Source: Muricea muricata
Lineage: Eukaryota > Cnidaria > Anthozoa > Malacalcyonacea > Plexauridae
Assembly (NCBI GenBank): GCA_963855995.1
Contig: OY979717.1
Location: 48,140,044-48,204,043, forward strand
Length of the DNA stretch: 64,000 nt
Direction of reading: 5' to 3'
Positions 35,573-46,700 of the stretch are shown piece after piece; within the stretch, counting starts at the first letter, position 1; every line of letters begins with the position of its first letter. The translations under genes and the position numbers were made by a program. Below the pieces are notes generated by a model. That model did not search any database, had not been told where the DNA came from, and saw only the letters and a program-made list of their open reading frames with translations.

Positions 35573-38509
35573 ATGTTTTATCCCCATGTACGGATTCCGC
35601 TTCAGGACTCTGGTATTCCGTTCCGCATTTTATCCCTGCCCAAATTGCATACAAACAAACCGCAAATGTCATGGAAAGAGCCGAGTGGTTTAATTGATAA
35701 AATGTATATTGACGGACGACCACCCCCATCTCCATTAACGATACTTTAGTCCTCTAATTAAAGCGAAAATATTGGCTATATTGTACATGCTGGTGTGAGT
35801 TGCACGCACGGGCCAGAGGTTTTGGCTAAGATCAATTTCCCTTTCGTTTGATATACCCTAAATATAGACGAGGTTTTTAGTTTCCATTTGAGTTTAACAC
35901 CTCCAAGTCATGGAACAGCAAATTTATTATGAGAGATTGAGAGAGAGGTTGAGCCTGAACACAACACTCATCAAAGGCTAACGATTATGTTAATTTTTTC
36001 CTTCTTTCCGGTTATTGTTCTCAAATTACCAAGCTCGAGTACTTTTACCTGACTGTAAAACACAAACAGTAGAGTGATCGACAGAAGCGTTTATAACTAC
36101 TCTCAAAGCAACTAATTACCAACACAGCAAAAATCTTCCATCTCGTATGCTAAAGGTATGTTAACATTAGAAGTTTGTAGTATATGTTTAAATATAATCT
36201 CTTTGTTCTGAATAACACGTCTACTTGCAAGCATACATTTTGTTATAACGGAAATCGAAGGCAATGTGGATTCAAACTATAGGGAGAGATATGCCAAGAG
36301 AGTCAGCATAACCATCTAAATCGTAATAGTCATGGTGTATACTCGAAAGCCACATAATAACACTATAGCTTCAGTTGTACCAGAGCACAATCAGCTAAAG
36401 GCTATATAGCCTTGTATACACGAACATATGATGGCATTGATAATAAGAGGCGCTGACCACGCGTCAGGCAGGCAGCATGTGGTAGCATTTGTATGCGATT
36501 GTAGTCTCAATATCCATAGTTCTGGGTAAAGAGGCATTTCTTAGTCTTCATTTTGTTTAATTGAAATAGTTGGGCCTGAATCTACAAGAAGCGTATGTCG
36601 TACGCGTGCTGAAAAAAACTCGCCCGTTTTAGGTCGTAACGACGCTCCTATACACAGTTCTATCTGCTCGTGAACGTAGACCGCGGCAAATTAAAGCATG
36701 GGTTGAAGTTGTCGAAAAGTCAACAATTGTAGGAAAGATACTGTTTGTAAAACGACGTCTGTGGCAAATATAATTTACATTTCTAAGAGCATCGACACAT
36801 ATTTACAGCATGCACAAAATAATGTTTGACTTGTCTACAGATCAGAAAGAAGGAAATAGATTAATAATCAAGAATGTATCGCATCATATCGCCGAGGTCG
36901 AGAATGAATGTTCTGCGACACTTACGACCGCAAATAGGGAAACCAAGTCTTAGTTTGGTCACGATGAATTCTCTTTAAAGAACATGACCAAAAAGCTGTG
37001 CAGCTGTAGGAACTATAGAGGCATGAAATTACTTGCAGGCCGAATGGATGCAATTACTGACGACAATTATTTATTGGCATGATTCAAGGTAGACACTAGA
37101 CAGCTAACACTATCCGAATGTTGCTTTGTTAACTTCATTTTGTATTCAAAACCCTGTATGACTCTATTCTAGCAACAATGATTCCCTTTCAAAGCCACTT
37201 GCTCGGCAAGGGATTAGAGTACAATAGCACTTCTTTTAGCTGCTACTAACTAATATGTAATAATGAAGTATGAATCCTTGTGAATCACAACAGAAAAACG
37301 ATTTATTAATTGCGATTAATGTAAAATAACAAATCACAAATATCGCAAACTTACTCCACATGTCCACATAGCAACATGCTTGTAAAGCCTGGTTCTTACT
37401 TGTTGTCCATTGTCCGATTTCGTCGCTCTGAGCTAATTAGAAAGGTCATTATAAAGCTTGCAGCGGTAAACGTGAAAATAATACTGAGGGTTTGACGAGA
37501 CACCCAATCCGAACGTTGTATCCCAATGCAATAAAATTATTGTATCCAATAAATTATTGGGATTATCACGGTCAGGGTTACGGTTTGGGTGCAGGGTTAA
37601 TTTTATATGCATGAAATGACAATTCCAATAAGTATTGGAATTATCAAACGTTGTAACCAGTAATTTTATTGGGTTACAACGTTCGGATCGGTTGGACGAG
37701 ATAATAAAGCCAAGTAATTTAAAGCAAGGCACCGTTTCCATGTGTTATTGCTGCCGTTTAGCAAAACAAATGTTAGTTTTTTATTCAAAAAGGAAAGCAG
37801 AATTTCTTTTTCTACATTCAGTCTTGGAAATCATGCTGCACTTAACGATTATACGGTTTTCAAACGACTTCTGAAAGGGTACATGCAATCATCTATATAT
37901 TAATACAAAATGAAATGAGTCTCAGTTCATTGATCATACTAAAAAATTGTAGAAATAGGAACGGGGCAACAAGAAATTATAACTAGAAATAGGAGCGGGA
38001 CTCCTGTATACACTAGCTTCCAAGACGACTTGTCTGTTATAGACAGCAAAAAAAGCGCGCCAATTTATTAAACACAGATGGACGCCAAAAGCTCATAGTC
38101 TTTTTAAGAATGTTATGATAAATTGTATATAGAATGATTTTAAGAAGTTTATCATGTAAGCTAGCGCGTATCATGAAACTGGCGACTTGGCTCTCAAACA
38201 ACGATGGATCATGTGGATAAGAGCAATTGTAGTAGCATCACTTCATCTCACAATTCAATTGCGACTGGGTTTTGTGGGAAAGTGGAAACAATAATAATGA
38301 GTAACTTTAGTCACACTCACTTTCGATTTGCTACAATGTGCCCAAGAGTAAACTTCACAGTCCAAAGACAATGTCAAGAATAAGGACAAAGACTACGCGC
38401 AACAAAAAAAGACTTAGAAAAGGGAAAACTACAAGGACTGTATCTCTTAAAAAATGCCTAAGATCGTAATTCTTTATCTCCTTGGTCCTCAGGCGGGTCA
38501 TTTAGACTG
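35573..38509. other. No gene recognised except a foldback element at 37505-37693
   Basis: The sequence after the LINE's right target duplication repeats a GATTCCGC/CATTTTATCCC motif (35570-35640) that also occurs left of the LINE. The LINE therefore landed inside a local repeat. The remainder is unassigned. Confidence 0.4.
37505..37693. mobile_element. Foldback element with CCGAACGTTGTA ends
   Basis: A 189-bp palindrome. The ends CAATCCGAACGTTGTATCCC and GGGTTACAACGTTCGGATCG pair, and the arms share CAATAAAATTATTG-like sequence. The centre carries GGGTTACGGTTTGGG, telomere-like in style. Confidence 0.7.
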
Positions 38510-40041
38510 CGTGCCAAAATTATATGCGAGCTGATCTTCTTGCTATAACTCCGGCAGTTTTGAATAAAAAATAGCGAAACTTGGCACGTTTTATGGAAAC
38601 ACTAATATTTCTAATAGATCTAAAATTTCAAACCGATCTGCACATTAGTAAACAAACGGCAGCCATTTTTGTGATTTTTTGCACATTTCAGCGTGCCAAA
38701 TGTATATGCATGATAGGACGTAAAGGTGCTTTGAGTGAAACTGAGAAGTTGAAAATAATTGAGCGGCTTCACAGTATAAGGTACCTTGCAAATAGCAAAA
38801 TAATTAGGCCGTGATCATCGCACCGTTAAAAAATTGGTCATTAGCCCTGCTCAGTGCAATGGAAGTTCTGACAAAGAAAAAATTCCGAAGCAAGCACCTG
38901 TTTCGCATCGAGCTATGCGTCAGATCAAGAAGGAAGTCCGGCATACCCTCTGCAAACTAGTAAAGAAGTGTTTGAAAACGCTGATGTTCCTGATGTACCC
39001 AAATCAACTGGATGCCGTGTCTTGAGGAGGATTGGAGAATGTGGAAAGCCAGAGGTTCGCCCTCTATTAAAGGATATCCACAAGAAGAAGAGGATGGATT
39101 GGACAAAGAATAGCATAAAGGTAAATTTCCAAAGTTTTTTGTTCACCGATGAGTGTCGAACGACCCTCGATGGACCTGATGGATGGATGAGAGGATGGTA
39201 CTGCAAGGAGGGTCCACGTCCTGAACGGATCAGACGTCAGCAAGGTGGGGCGGTGTGACGTTTTGGGCTGCAATACTTGGCAATGAACTGGTTGGACTAT
39301 TCAGAGTCTCAGATGGATTTAAAATGACAGCCAAAGTCGACATGGACTTCCTCAAGAAGCACCTCATTCCATAGTACAAAAAGAAGAAATTGGCATTTCG
39401 AAAAAACATGGTTTTCATGCATGATAATGCTAACCACTAAATATTTGCATAGTGTTTTTGCCAGACATGGAAAAATCATGCAATGGCCAGCCTGTTGTCC
39501 AGAATTACATCCTATAGAAAATCTATGGAGCATTCTGAAAAGGGACATTTACTCCTGTGGAAGGCAGTACGCCTTAAAGGATGATCTCTGCCATTTTGAC
39601 GGCTGCCAAAGGTGTTTAATCAGATGAAATTGAACCTTGGACATTTTCAACGGATCAAAGGCTTTTTTCTCTCATTAATAAAAATGGTAATTATATTAAT
39701 TATTAATTGTACTGTGAAAGCAAAGTGAGGAGATTTTTTGTAATACATGTTGTTGTTCCCAAATAAATATTAAAAAAAGTAATCTATTTTTTATTTCCGC
39801 CTGCACTTCTCTATATTTGAGAAATTAGAAACGATTTGCATATAAATTTGGCACGCTGGAATAGGCAAAGAATCACAAAAATGACCGCCACTTGTTTACT
39901 AATGTGTAGATCGGTTCAAAATTTTAGATCTAAACATGTATTGGTGCTGCCATAAAACGTACCAAGTTTCGCTATTTTTTGTTTAAAACTACCAGAGCTA
40001 CTGTATAGCAAGAAGATCAGTTTGCATATAATTTTGGCACG
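38510..40041 (+). mobile_element. Tc1/mariner transposon with IR/DR ends, defective transposase
   Basis: Terminal inverted repeats of about 200 bp (38510-38709 and 39838-40041) each begin and end with an 18-bp CGTGCCAAA-type motif, the IR/DR layout known from Sleeping Beauty-like Tc1 elements. The right end is followed by TA; the left end is preceded by TG, probably a mutated TA. Between them is a frameshifted transposase: an N-terminal helix-turn-helix (LSETEKLKIIERLHS), FTDECRTTLDG (first Asp region), MHDNA (second Asp) and ELHPIENLWSILKRDI (third acidic residue). At least three frame breaks make it inactive. Its right end is about 265 bp upstream of the Cys-Pro gene start. Confidence 0.85.
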
Positions 40042-40305
40042 TAGAGTAAAAGTCACTCGGCTTATAATTCTGGGTTAACGTAAGATTGGAATGGAAACGC
40101 TTGATTAAACTCTCGAAATAAAATGTTTGTGCCTGAATCATTATTAACCAGATAAATCCGAATTTAAGAACAAATGTAAATGCAAGCATGCAAAGTATCA
40201 TTGGCGTGATCCACATTCTTTATTTTTCGGTATAACTGCAGAAGTCAGCTGTCAGCATTATTTCCACCGTTATAGTTGTGCATAGATTACTTTAAAGAAG
40301 CCAAA

Positions 40306-40763
40306 ATGCGTTTCGTTCTGACTACGTTGCTTATCGTTTCTGTTACTTCACTAGACCAATGGCAGAAAAACTTAAAGAAGTAAAGACGGATCACCTCGAA
40401 AACGATTGCCCAGCGTTTAAACAAGGCTGTCCATTTGCCGAAGTTGAAGATAAGCAGCTGAAGGACGCTGTTGAAAAATGTCCTGAATTCAAAACTGGAT
40501 GTCCATTTAAAGATGCAAAAAGCCTCGGAGAGGTTCACGAGAAATTGTCAAATGTTCCACATTCAGCTGGGCATGAAAAAGAGCTATCTGGTCAGAAAGT
40601 GATTGAAATGTTCAAGAAAATGCACGATACTTCCGAACGTCTTGAAGAGAAACTGGGAGATTGTCCAGTTTTTCACAAAGATGAAGGGTGTCCTTTCAAG
40701 AGCGTCCGTACCATGGAAGGAAAACGACTGGCTGATCCAGTTGAGTCTATCGGACATGATGAG
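40306..40763 (+). CDS. Cys-Pro gene exon 1: signal peptide and module 1, with apparent frameshift
   Basis: ATG 40306 opens MRFVLTTLLIVSVTSLDQWQ, a good secretory signal, but that frame stops at 40381-40383. The module frame (from ATG 40359) runs AEKLKEVKTDHLEND, then CPAF..GCPF, CPEF..GCPF and CPVF....GCPF, ending GHDE before GTATGT. One more A in the run at 40366-40370 would join them, and would give QWQKKLK, which aligns with RAAKKLK at the start of exon 2. The exon is 458 nt; 459 would fit the phase-0 pattern. The break may be a sequencing error, an allele or a real mutation. Starting at 40359 instead would give a protein without a signal. Confidence 0.7.
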
Positions 40764-43700
40764 GTATGTACAGTAGCTAGGTGTCCTCGGTTTACATAAC
40801 CTAAAATATATTGCTGAAAATAACAATTTGCTATTGCCGGTATCCTGCCAGAGTCTATTATCCTTAAAAACGGGTAGAAGATTTTTACTGTATTTTTGTT
40901 GCTATAAAGGCCATACAACCGTCAAAATAACCTCCTTTTTGCTTACTTAATAAATTCGCTTTCGTGTTTGACTTGCTAACTGGGATTTGAGCTAAAATCC
41001 TGCAAGTGGATAACCAGTCTGATTGTACCGACATTTCACGATATACAAACAACTAATACAACAGCTACTGTTGCAGTGCTTTTTGTTTTAATATGTCATA
41101 TGCTGGTCATCTTGTCGTAGTTATTGTTCGTATCTCTTTTTTGATTGTTTGAGTTTAGCCGCTGGCGCATGTTTAGCGGCTTTAGTTCTGAAACTAAACT
41201 ACACTACATTTTGCGTCTTTAAGAGAGCGGCCAAGAAATTAAAGACCGTGGACGTCAGTCATCTGAAGGAAACATGTCCATCATTTAAAGAAGGATGTCC
41301 ATTCGCGAAGGTAGAGGAAAAGAAACTGGTGGAAGCAATCGAAAAATGTCCCGAATTCCAAAATGGCTGTCCATTCAAAGGTGCCGCTAGCCTTGCAGAA
41401 GTTTATGAGAAGTTGTCTCATGTTCCGCATTCAGCTGGGCACGAAAGTGAATTGTCCGGTCAGAAGTTGATTGAAATGTTCAAGAAAATGCATGATACTT
41501 CTGAAAGTCTAGAAGAGAAGTTGGGAGATTGTCCCGTCTTTCACAAAGATGAAGGATGTCCATTCAAGAGTGTTCGCAGTGAAGAAGGCAAGCACTTGGT
41601 AGAACCAGTCGATTCTGTGGCACATGATGAGGTATGTACTATATAAGTGTAGTGATGTGTTGATCATAGATAACCTAACTGAGAATAGATAACCTGGATA
41701 GAGTTTTATACCTATAAAAATCGTGACCACTTTTGATGTCGAACACCCGATTCTTGGGACCACTTATGGCGTCTGAATAAGAAAGGCATTCGAAGCTGTA
41801 TCCCTATATCTGACTAATCTGAGTAATTTGCACTGTTTCGAGCTAGTTATTCAAGTCTAAGTAGTAAATATGCAGAACAGTGGGTATTTTGTCAATATTT
41901 ACCGATTTGGGGGTCATTATTTGAGGCTATAAGTAGTTCAAAAAATCGGGTGTTCGACATCAAAAGTGGCCACGATTTTTGTAGGTATAAAACTCTATCC
42001 AGGTTATCTACTTTCAGATTAATGAACTAATTTACTAATCCTATGAACATCTTTTACTCAATAACAAGAAGTTTTATTTGTACATGCGTGATAAGTTATA
42101 TATAATTATTGTGTTTTAAAAATGAGGATACAAGAGCTTCGATCAAAATGTGAGTATGTGCAACCAGTGTCTAATGACACCTACGTTGCATTAATTCTAA
42201 AATCAATTCGGATGTCATTAAAACTTATACAAACTTTGTGTCTCATGAAATAGAACCTGACTGTTAAAGGGAAATGGCAACAAAATTTTTTATTGTCTTA
42301 TTTGAAAGACTCCAAAACAATATATAGAAGTCTATTACAGAATTTTTATATCTGCCTTATTTGGTGAGATAATTTGACTTGAAATCTTTAGTTGTCCGCC
42401 ATCTTGGATATTTGTCCCCGAGCCAGCGGCGCGAAGCGCCGTTCCGGGCGTAAGCCCGGGGCGAGGGTTACTAATTTCGTATTAGCGGAGTTCAAAGTCG
42501 TTGCTCATGATAGGTAGTAAAAGTGGTATGTCATGACGTCATCCTCACTGATCTCAACAATATGGTGGACTGTCATGAATGGCTAACACTGATTGGCCAG
42601 ATTTAAAATCTATTGTTGATTGATTAATCACGAATTCAACTACAGCAAGCAATATCTAAATTTGCTTTTTGCACTACAATATTTTGTATTTTTGCAAAAA
42701 GATTTGGCAACTTTCACAACCAAAGAAGGGTACGGTGGTCATTTATGATCTCAAGAATATGGCGGAATATCAGGAGTAGCAAACACTTAAGGCATCCAAA
42801 AAGGCGAGAAATAAGACGAAAACGACTGCGACAAGACTCTTGAAGAGAGATTAATTCGGGGAAAATACAGAGAAGCGCCAAGAATTGACTATGGCATGAA
42901 ACACAAGGCAAGTTTGTTGATAATGCGTATTTATACTTGTGTTTTAATGCTTTATAAAGGCCGGCGTAGCCGTACTCCTCCAGTCTATTCACTGTTTAAA
43001 TTCCAGAGTAAGTTTATGTTTTGTAAATGCAAGACTGTCTTCTTATTACTGTATTTCAAAATATTGACGGACTTTACATGTAAAAGGATATGGGCGAAGA
43101 TACAAAATTGGCTTGAAACGGTTTTATTTCAAACTCAAAGTTTATGCAGATAAAAATTTAGTTTCAGAAATATCTCAAAATGTAATTAATATGCAATTAA
43201 TAGGTCGTACTTTATGCCAAATTTAAGCTTACATTGGGCGTAATAACATACTGATGACAAATGTTGTGCCATTTTAAAAAATTGTTAATAAAACAAGGAT
43301 TAACAACTCAATATTTTGTCATTTTGAAAAAATATAAAGAAAGAATAACAATTGCCGTGCTGCTATGACAACAACCTAGAGAAGTACTTCATGTAACTCC
43401 GAAAATACAGTTGCATGCTCTTAGTTAATGGCGAGGGGTTGCTGCATGCATGTATTTCTAGTAGATATGCATGTACGTCACAACTGAGGTCAAACAATTG
43501 TTTTTTCTTACGACACAATGATTAATCTTCTCCATTAACTACGCACATGGTAAGTGTTTCGGATTTCTGCACGGACTGAAAAGGTTTCACAAATATTTTA
43601 TTGGTGGTAAGTATTTAGGAGAAGCTTTGAATGGCTTATCTCTGTTGTGACGTCACCAAAACATTGTTAATGAGGCTAAAAATTAATCCAAGATGACGGA

Positions 43701-46700
43701 CAGTTCCATTATTCAGGTGACAATATCTCCCAAGGTAAAACAGATATAAAAATTTAGTAAAACACTTCTATATATTATTTTAGAGTCTCTTTCAAATGAG
43801 ACAATAAAAAATTTTGTTGCCATTTCCATTTTATATATGGCATTTCTTACAACAAAAATCACGTTTCCACGAGGAACAAAAAATCCTAATGTGTATAAAT
43901 TCACTAGGATTTTTGCATGAAAGCAAAGTTCGTACGTTTTGACAGCAATACGAGTTTTTGAAATAATATTAATTTAATATCAAGATTGTATGTATTGCAT
44001 AAAACATTAAGTGCGTCGAGGTCTTCACACGAGTCACCAAAAATGATAAATTCTGAACAAAAACGAAACTTTATTTCACAGCAACTGTATAAAACTTGTA
44101 TGTGCAAAATAAAACAAATTCCAAAAATGGACATCTTGTATTCTCGATATTCAAGAAAAAGAAAAACAAGAAAACGACGGAGTTGGTGACATTTCGTCTA
44201 TATTCCAAAGACATTGTCAAACCTACAGATAAATTACACACAAGCATTGCTATTGATATCTACAAAGTTCAATCTTGCTAAGATGTAGTTAGCCAATCAA
44301 GTGAAGTGCATTGAAGCAATGTATGGGTCCATGAAGTGCTACAAAAATAGAGATAATTTGTTTTCTTTTTGTATTTCACGAAGTTGCCTGCTTGCTGCGA
44401 TTTCTAAAATTTTATATATATATAAAAGGGTAAAAAACTTAATTAATAATAAAAATCCCTTGGAATTTTTAAATTACAACTACTATATCGGAAAAAAGTT
44501 CGTTCTCAAACGGCAAAATCTTAATCTACTGACCCTCATGGCACTAGATATTTCTGAAAAATTGACACATTATAAAGTGTTGTCTCTGTCGTTTTTTCAT
44601 TCTTGTTGCCATCGCAAAATCGTATTGACACAAGTACACAACATCAGACTCGTCTGTAAAAAATGGGGACGCAGCCATATTGTTGATATGAACAAAAAGG
44701 CTGGAAAACCAGTCGCGACCGTCCCCGTGAGAAAGCGTTAGTAAAATAAAATAATACAAAGAAGTTGGGAAACTTGTTTGAGCATGCGCGAGGGAGAAGT
44801 GCGTGACGCAAGTGGAAATTGCGTGCGCTCGCAGGAAATTTAAAAGCCATACAGATAAACAAAGATGGTGTCAAACTTTATTAACCGTGTCTTGCTTTCA
44901 CTCCTGCTTATTATTCACTAAGTTTCTTCAGTTACAAGTAAAAAAGTCCTAAATGTATAGTATGCCACAAATATTAAGACAAAAAACTGCAAACGGCACG
45001 AAAAAGCCTTCCACAATGCCATGAGGTTGAAGTTTGTAGGGATGCAAGAATAAACAAAGCTTGTATGGATGCCAGAACAGCTCGACAGTCAATGTCATTG
45101 CTTTCCAGTATCTATTCAAATGCCATGCCGCAGTGGTTAACAAAGTCATTTTTTACCCCTGACCTGGAAAGGCACATTGTATAGGAGCACTTTTATTGTG
45201 ACAACGGAGTATGACACATGAGGACAATTGATGATATTCATTTGATAAATTTTATGGAGTTGCAGCTGAAGTCGAATGAAGATTTTGCATATGACATGAC
45301 CTTAACCAGTGGCTTAAAAATATCTAAAGTTTGTTCTATGTTAGACAGGTAATATACGAGTATGTCGCTCGTCAAACACAGAGTTCTGAGAGAAATGCTG
45401 TAAGCAGTACTCCTAACAGCAAAGCTATGCCATCCTCAACATCATTATTAAATGTTCCCGCAACATCTAGCACATTTAAAGTGTTTATGAAACGAAATTT
45501 TGTCCAACATTTTGTTGGTTTTATTGGAAAGATGAGATAAAATAACAATATAACTTCTTTGGCAGAATTTTTGTAACTCCGTTCCTTGTCAAGATATTCA
45601 ACTTTATAGAATATGCAAATAACACAACCACCGACGTCATACTGTATAATGAGTGACTGTTAGATTGCTTATTTTGTGGCATATAATAGCGAAAAAATAA
45701 CTAAAACTACACTTACATGTGTGTAGGCTATGTTGAACATCCAGAACTGGGTATTTAAGTGTTATATCTTGAGTACTTTTTAAATTAATTCAGCTTTTAT
45801 GAAAAGTGATTATGCACAATGACGTCACTGGTTGTGTTATTTTCAAATAAAATAAAATTAAATATCTCGAAAAGTAAGGCAGTTACAAAAATTCTATCAA
45901 GGAAGTTATACTGTAATTTTAACTGATCTTTCCAATGCAATAAAAAAATTTAGGGAGAAAATTTCGTTTCATAAACACTTTAAAGGCTCAACCATTCCGC
46001 ACCCACCATCATTAATAGTCCCTGCACCGTCTATCACATCTATTGTTCCAACTATGGGTCCATTTCATGTATCACTCAAAAGCAGAGAAATATTTACTAT
46101 AAATAGATTCCGGCCATTCTTTAACAAGGTGTATAGTCACCTTTTTTCAGGACGTAATTTGGCAGAAACACCCAAGCCATTGAGAATAAATTTGATCCTG
46201 GAAATACTTTATGGTGGCTGGACCATTATCAGAGAAAGATCTAAATTATTGTTCTAATATTCCAAATATCTTCAATATGGAACACTTCTTAACCTTCTAG
46301 ATAACTACCTCCCGCTCATCTTTAAGCAATGCTATAACGCTATAATTAGAATTTAGATAATGTTCGTATGCCTCAAGCGTCGTCATAACAACAAAGCACC
46401 GCTTGTGTGGTTGTCCGGCACTAATCACTGGTCTTCAGGAAGTTGCACGATCATTTTAGTACATGACCAACAATATTTGATGAATATCCAGTGGAAAGCA
46501 CTCACAGTACTCTTCGGGCACAAACAAAGCCATCAGACACGACTGAGAAGTTAACAAACATGGCCAAAAATATTTTCGAGTCCAAAGAACGACAAGCCAA
46601 CGTTCGCTCTATATTTACACATCCAAAACAATTTACTTTCTCCCAAAAACAGTTGCAGTTTCTCAAAGCTAAATGGAACAATTCTTGACCATCATACTTT

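Noticed and set aside
44301..44741. 146-aa plus-strand frame
   Set aside because: No domain recognised, odd composition with Asn/Lys/Leu runs typical of AT-rich noncoding DNA, and it lies in intron 2 of the Cys-Pro gene.
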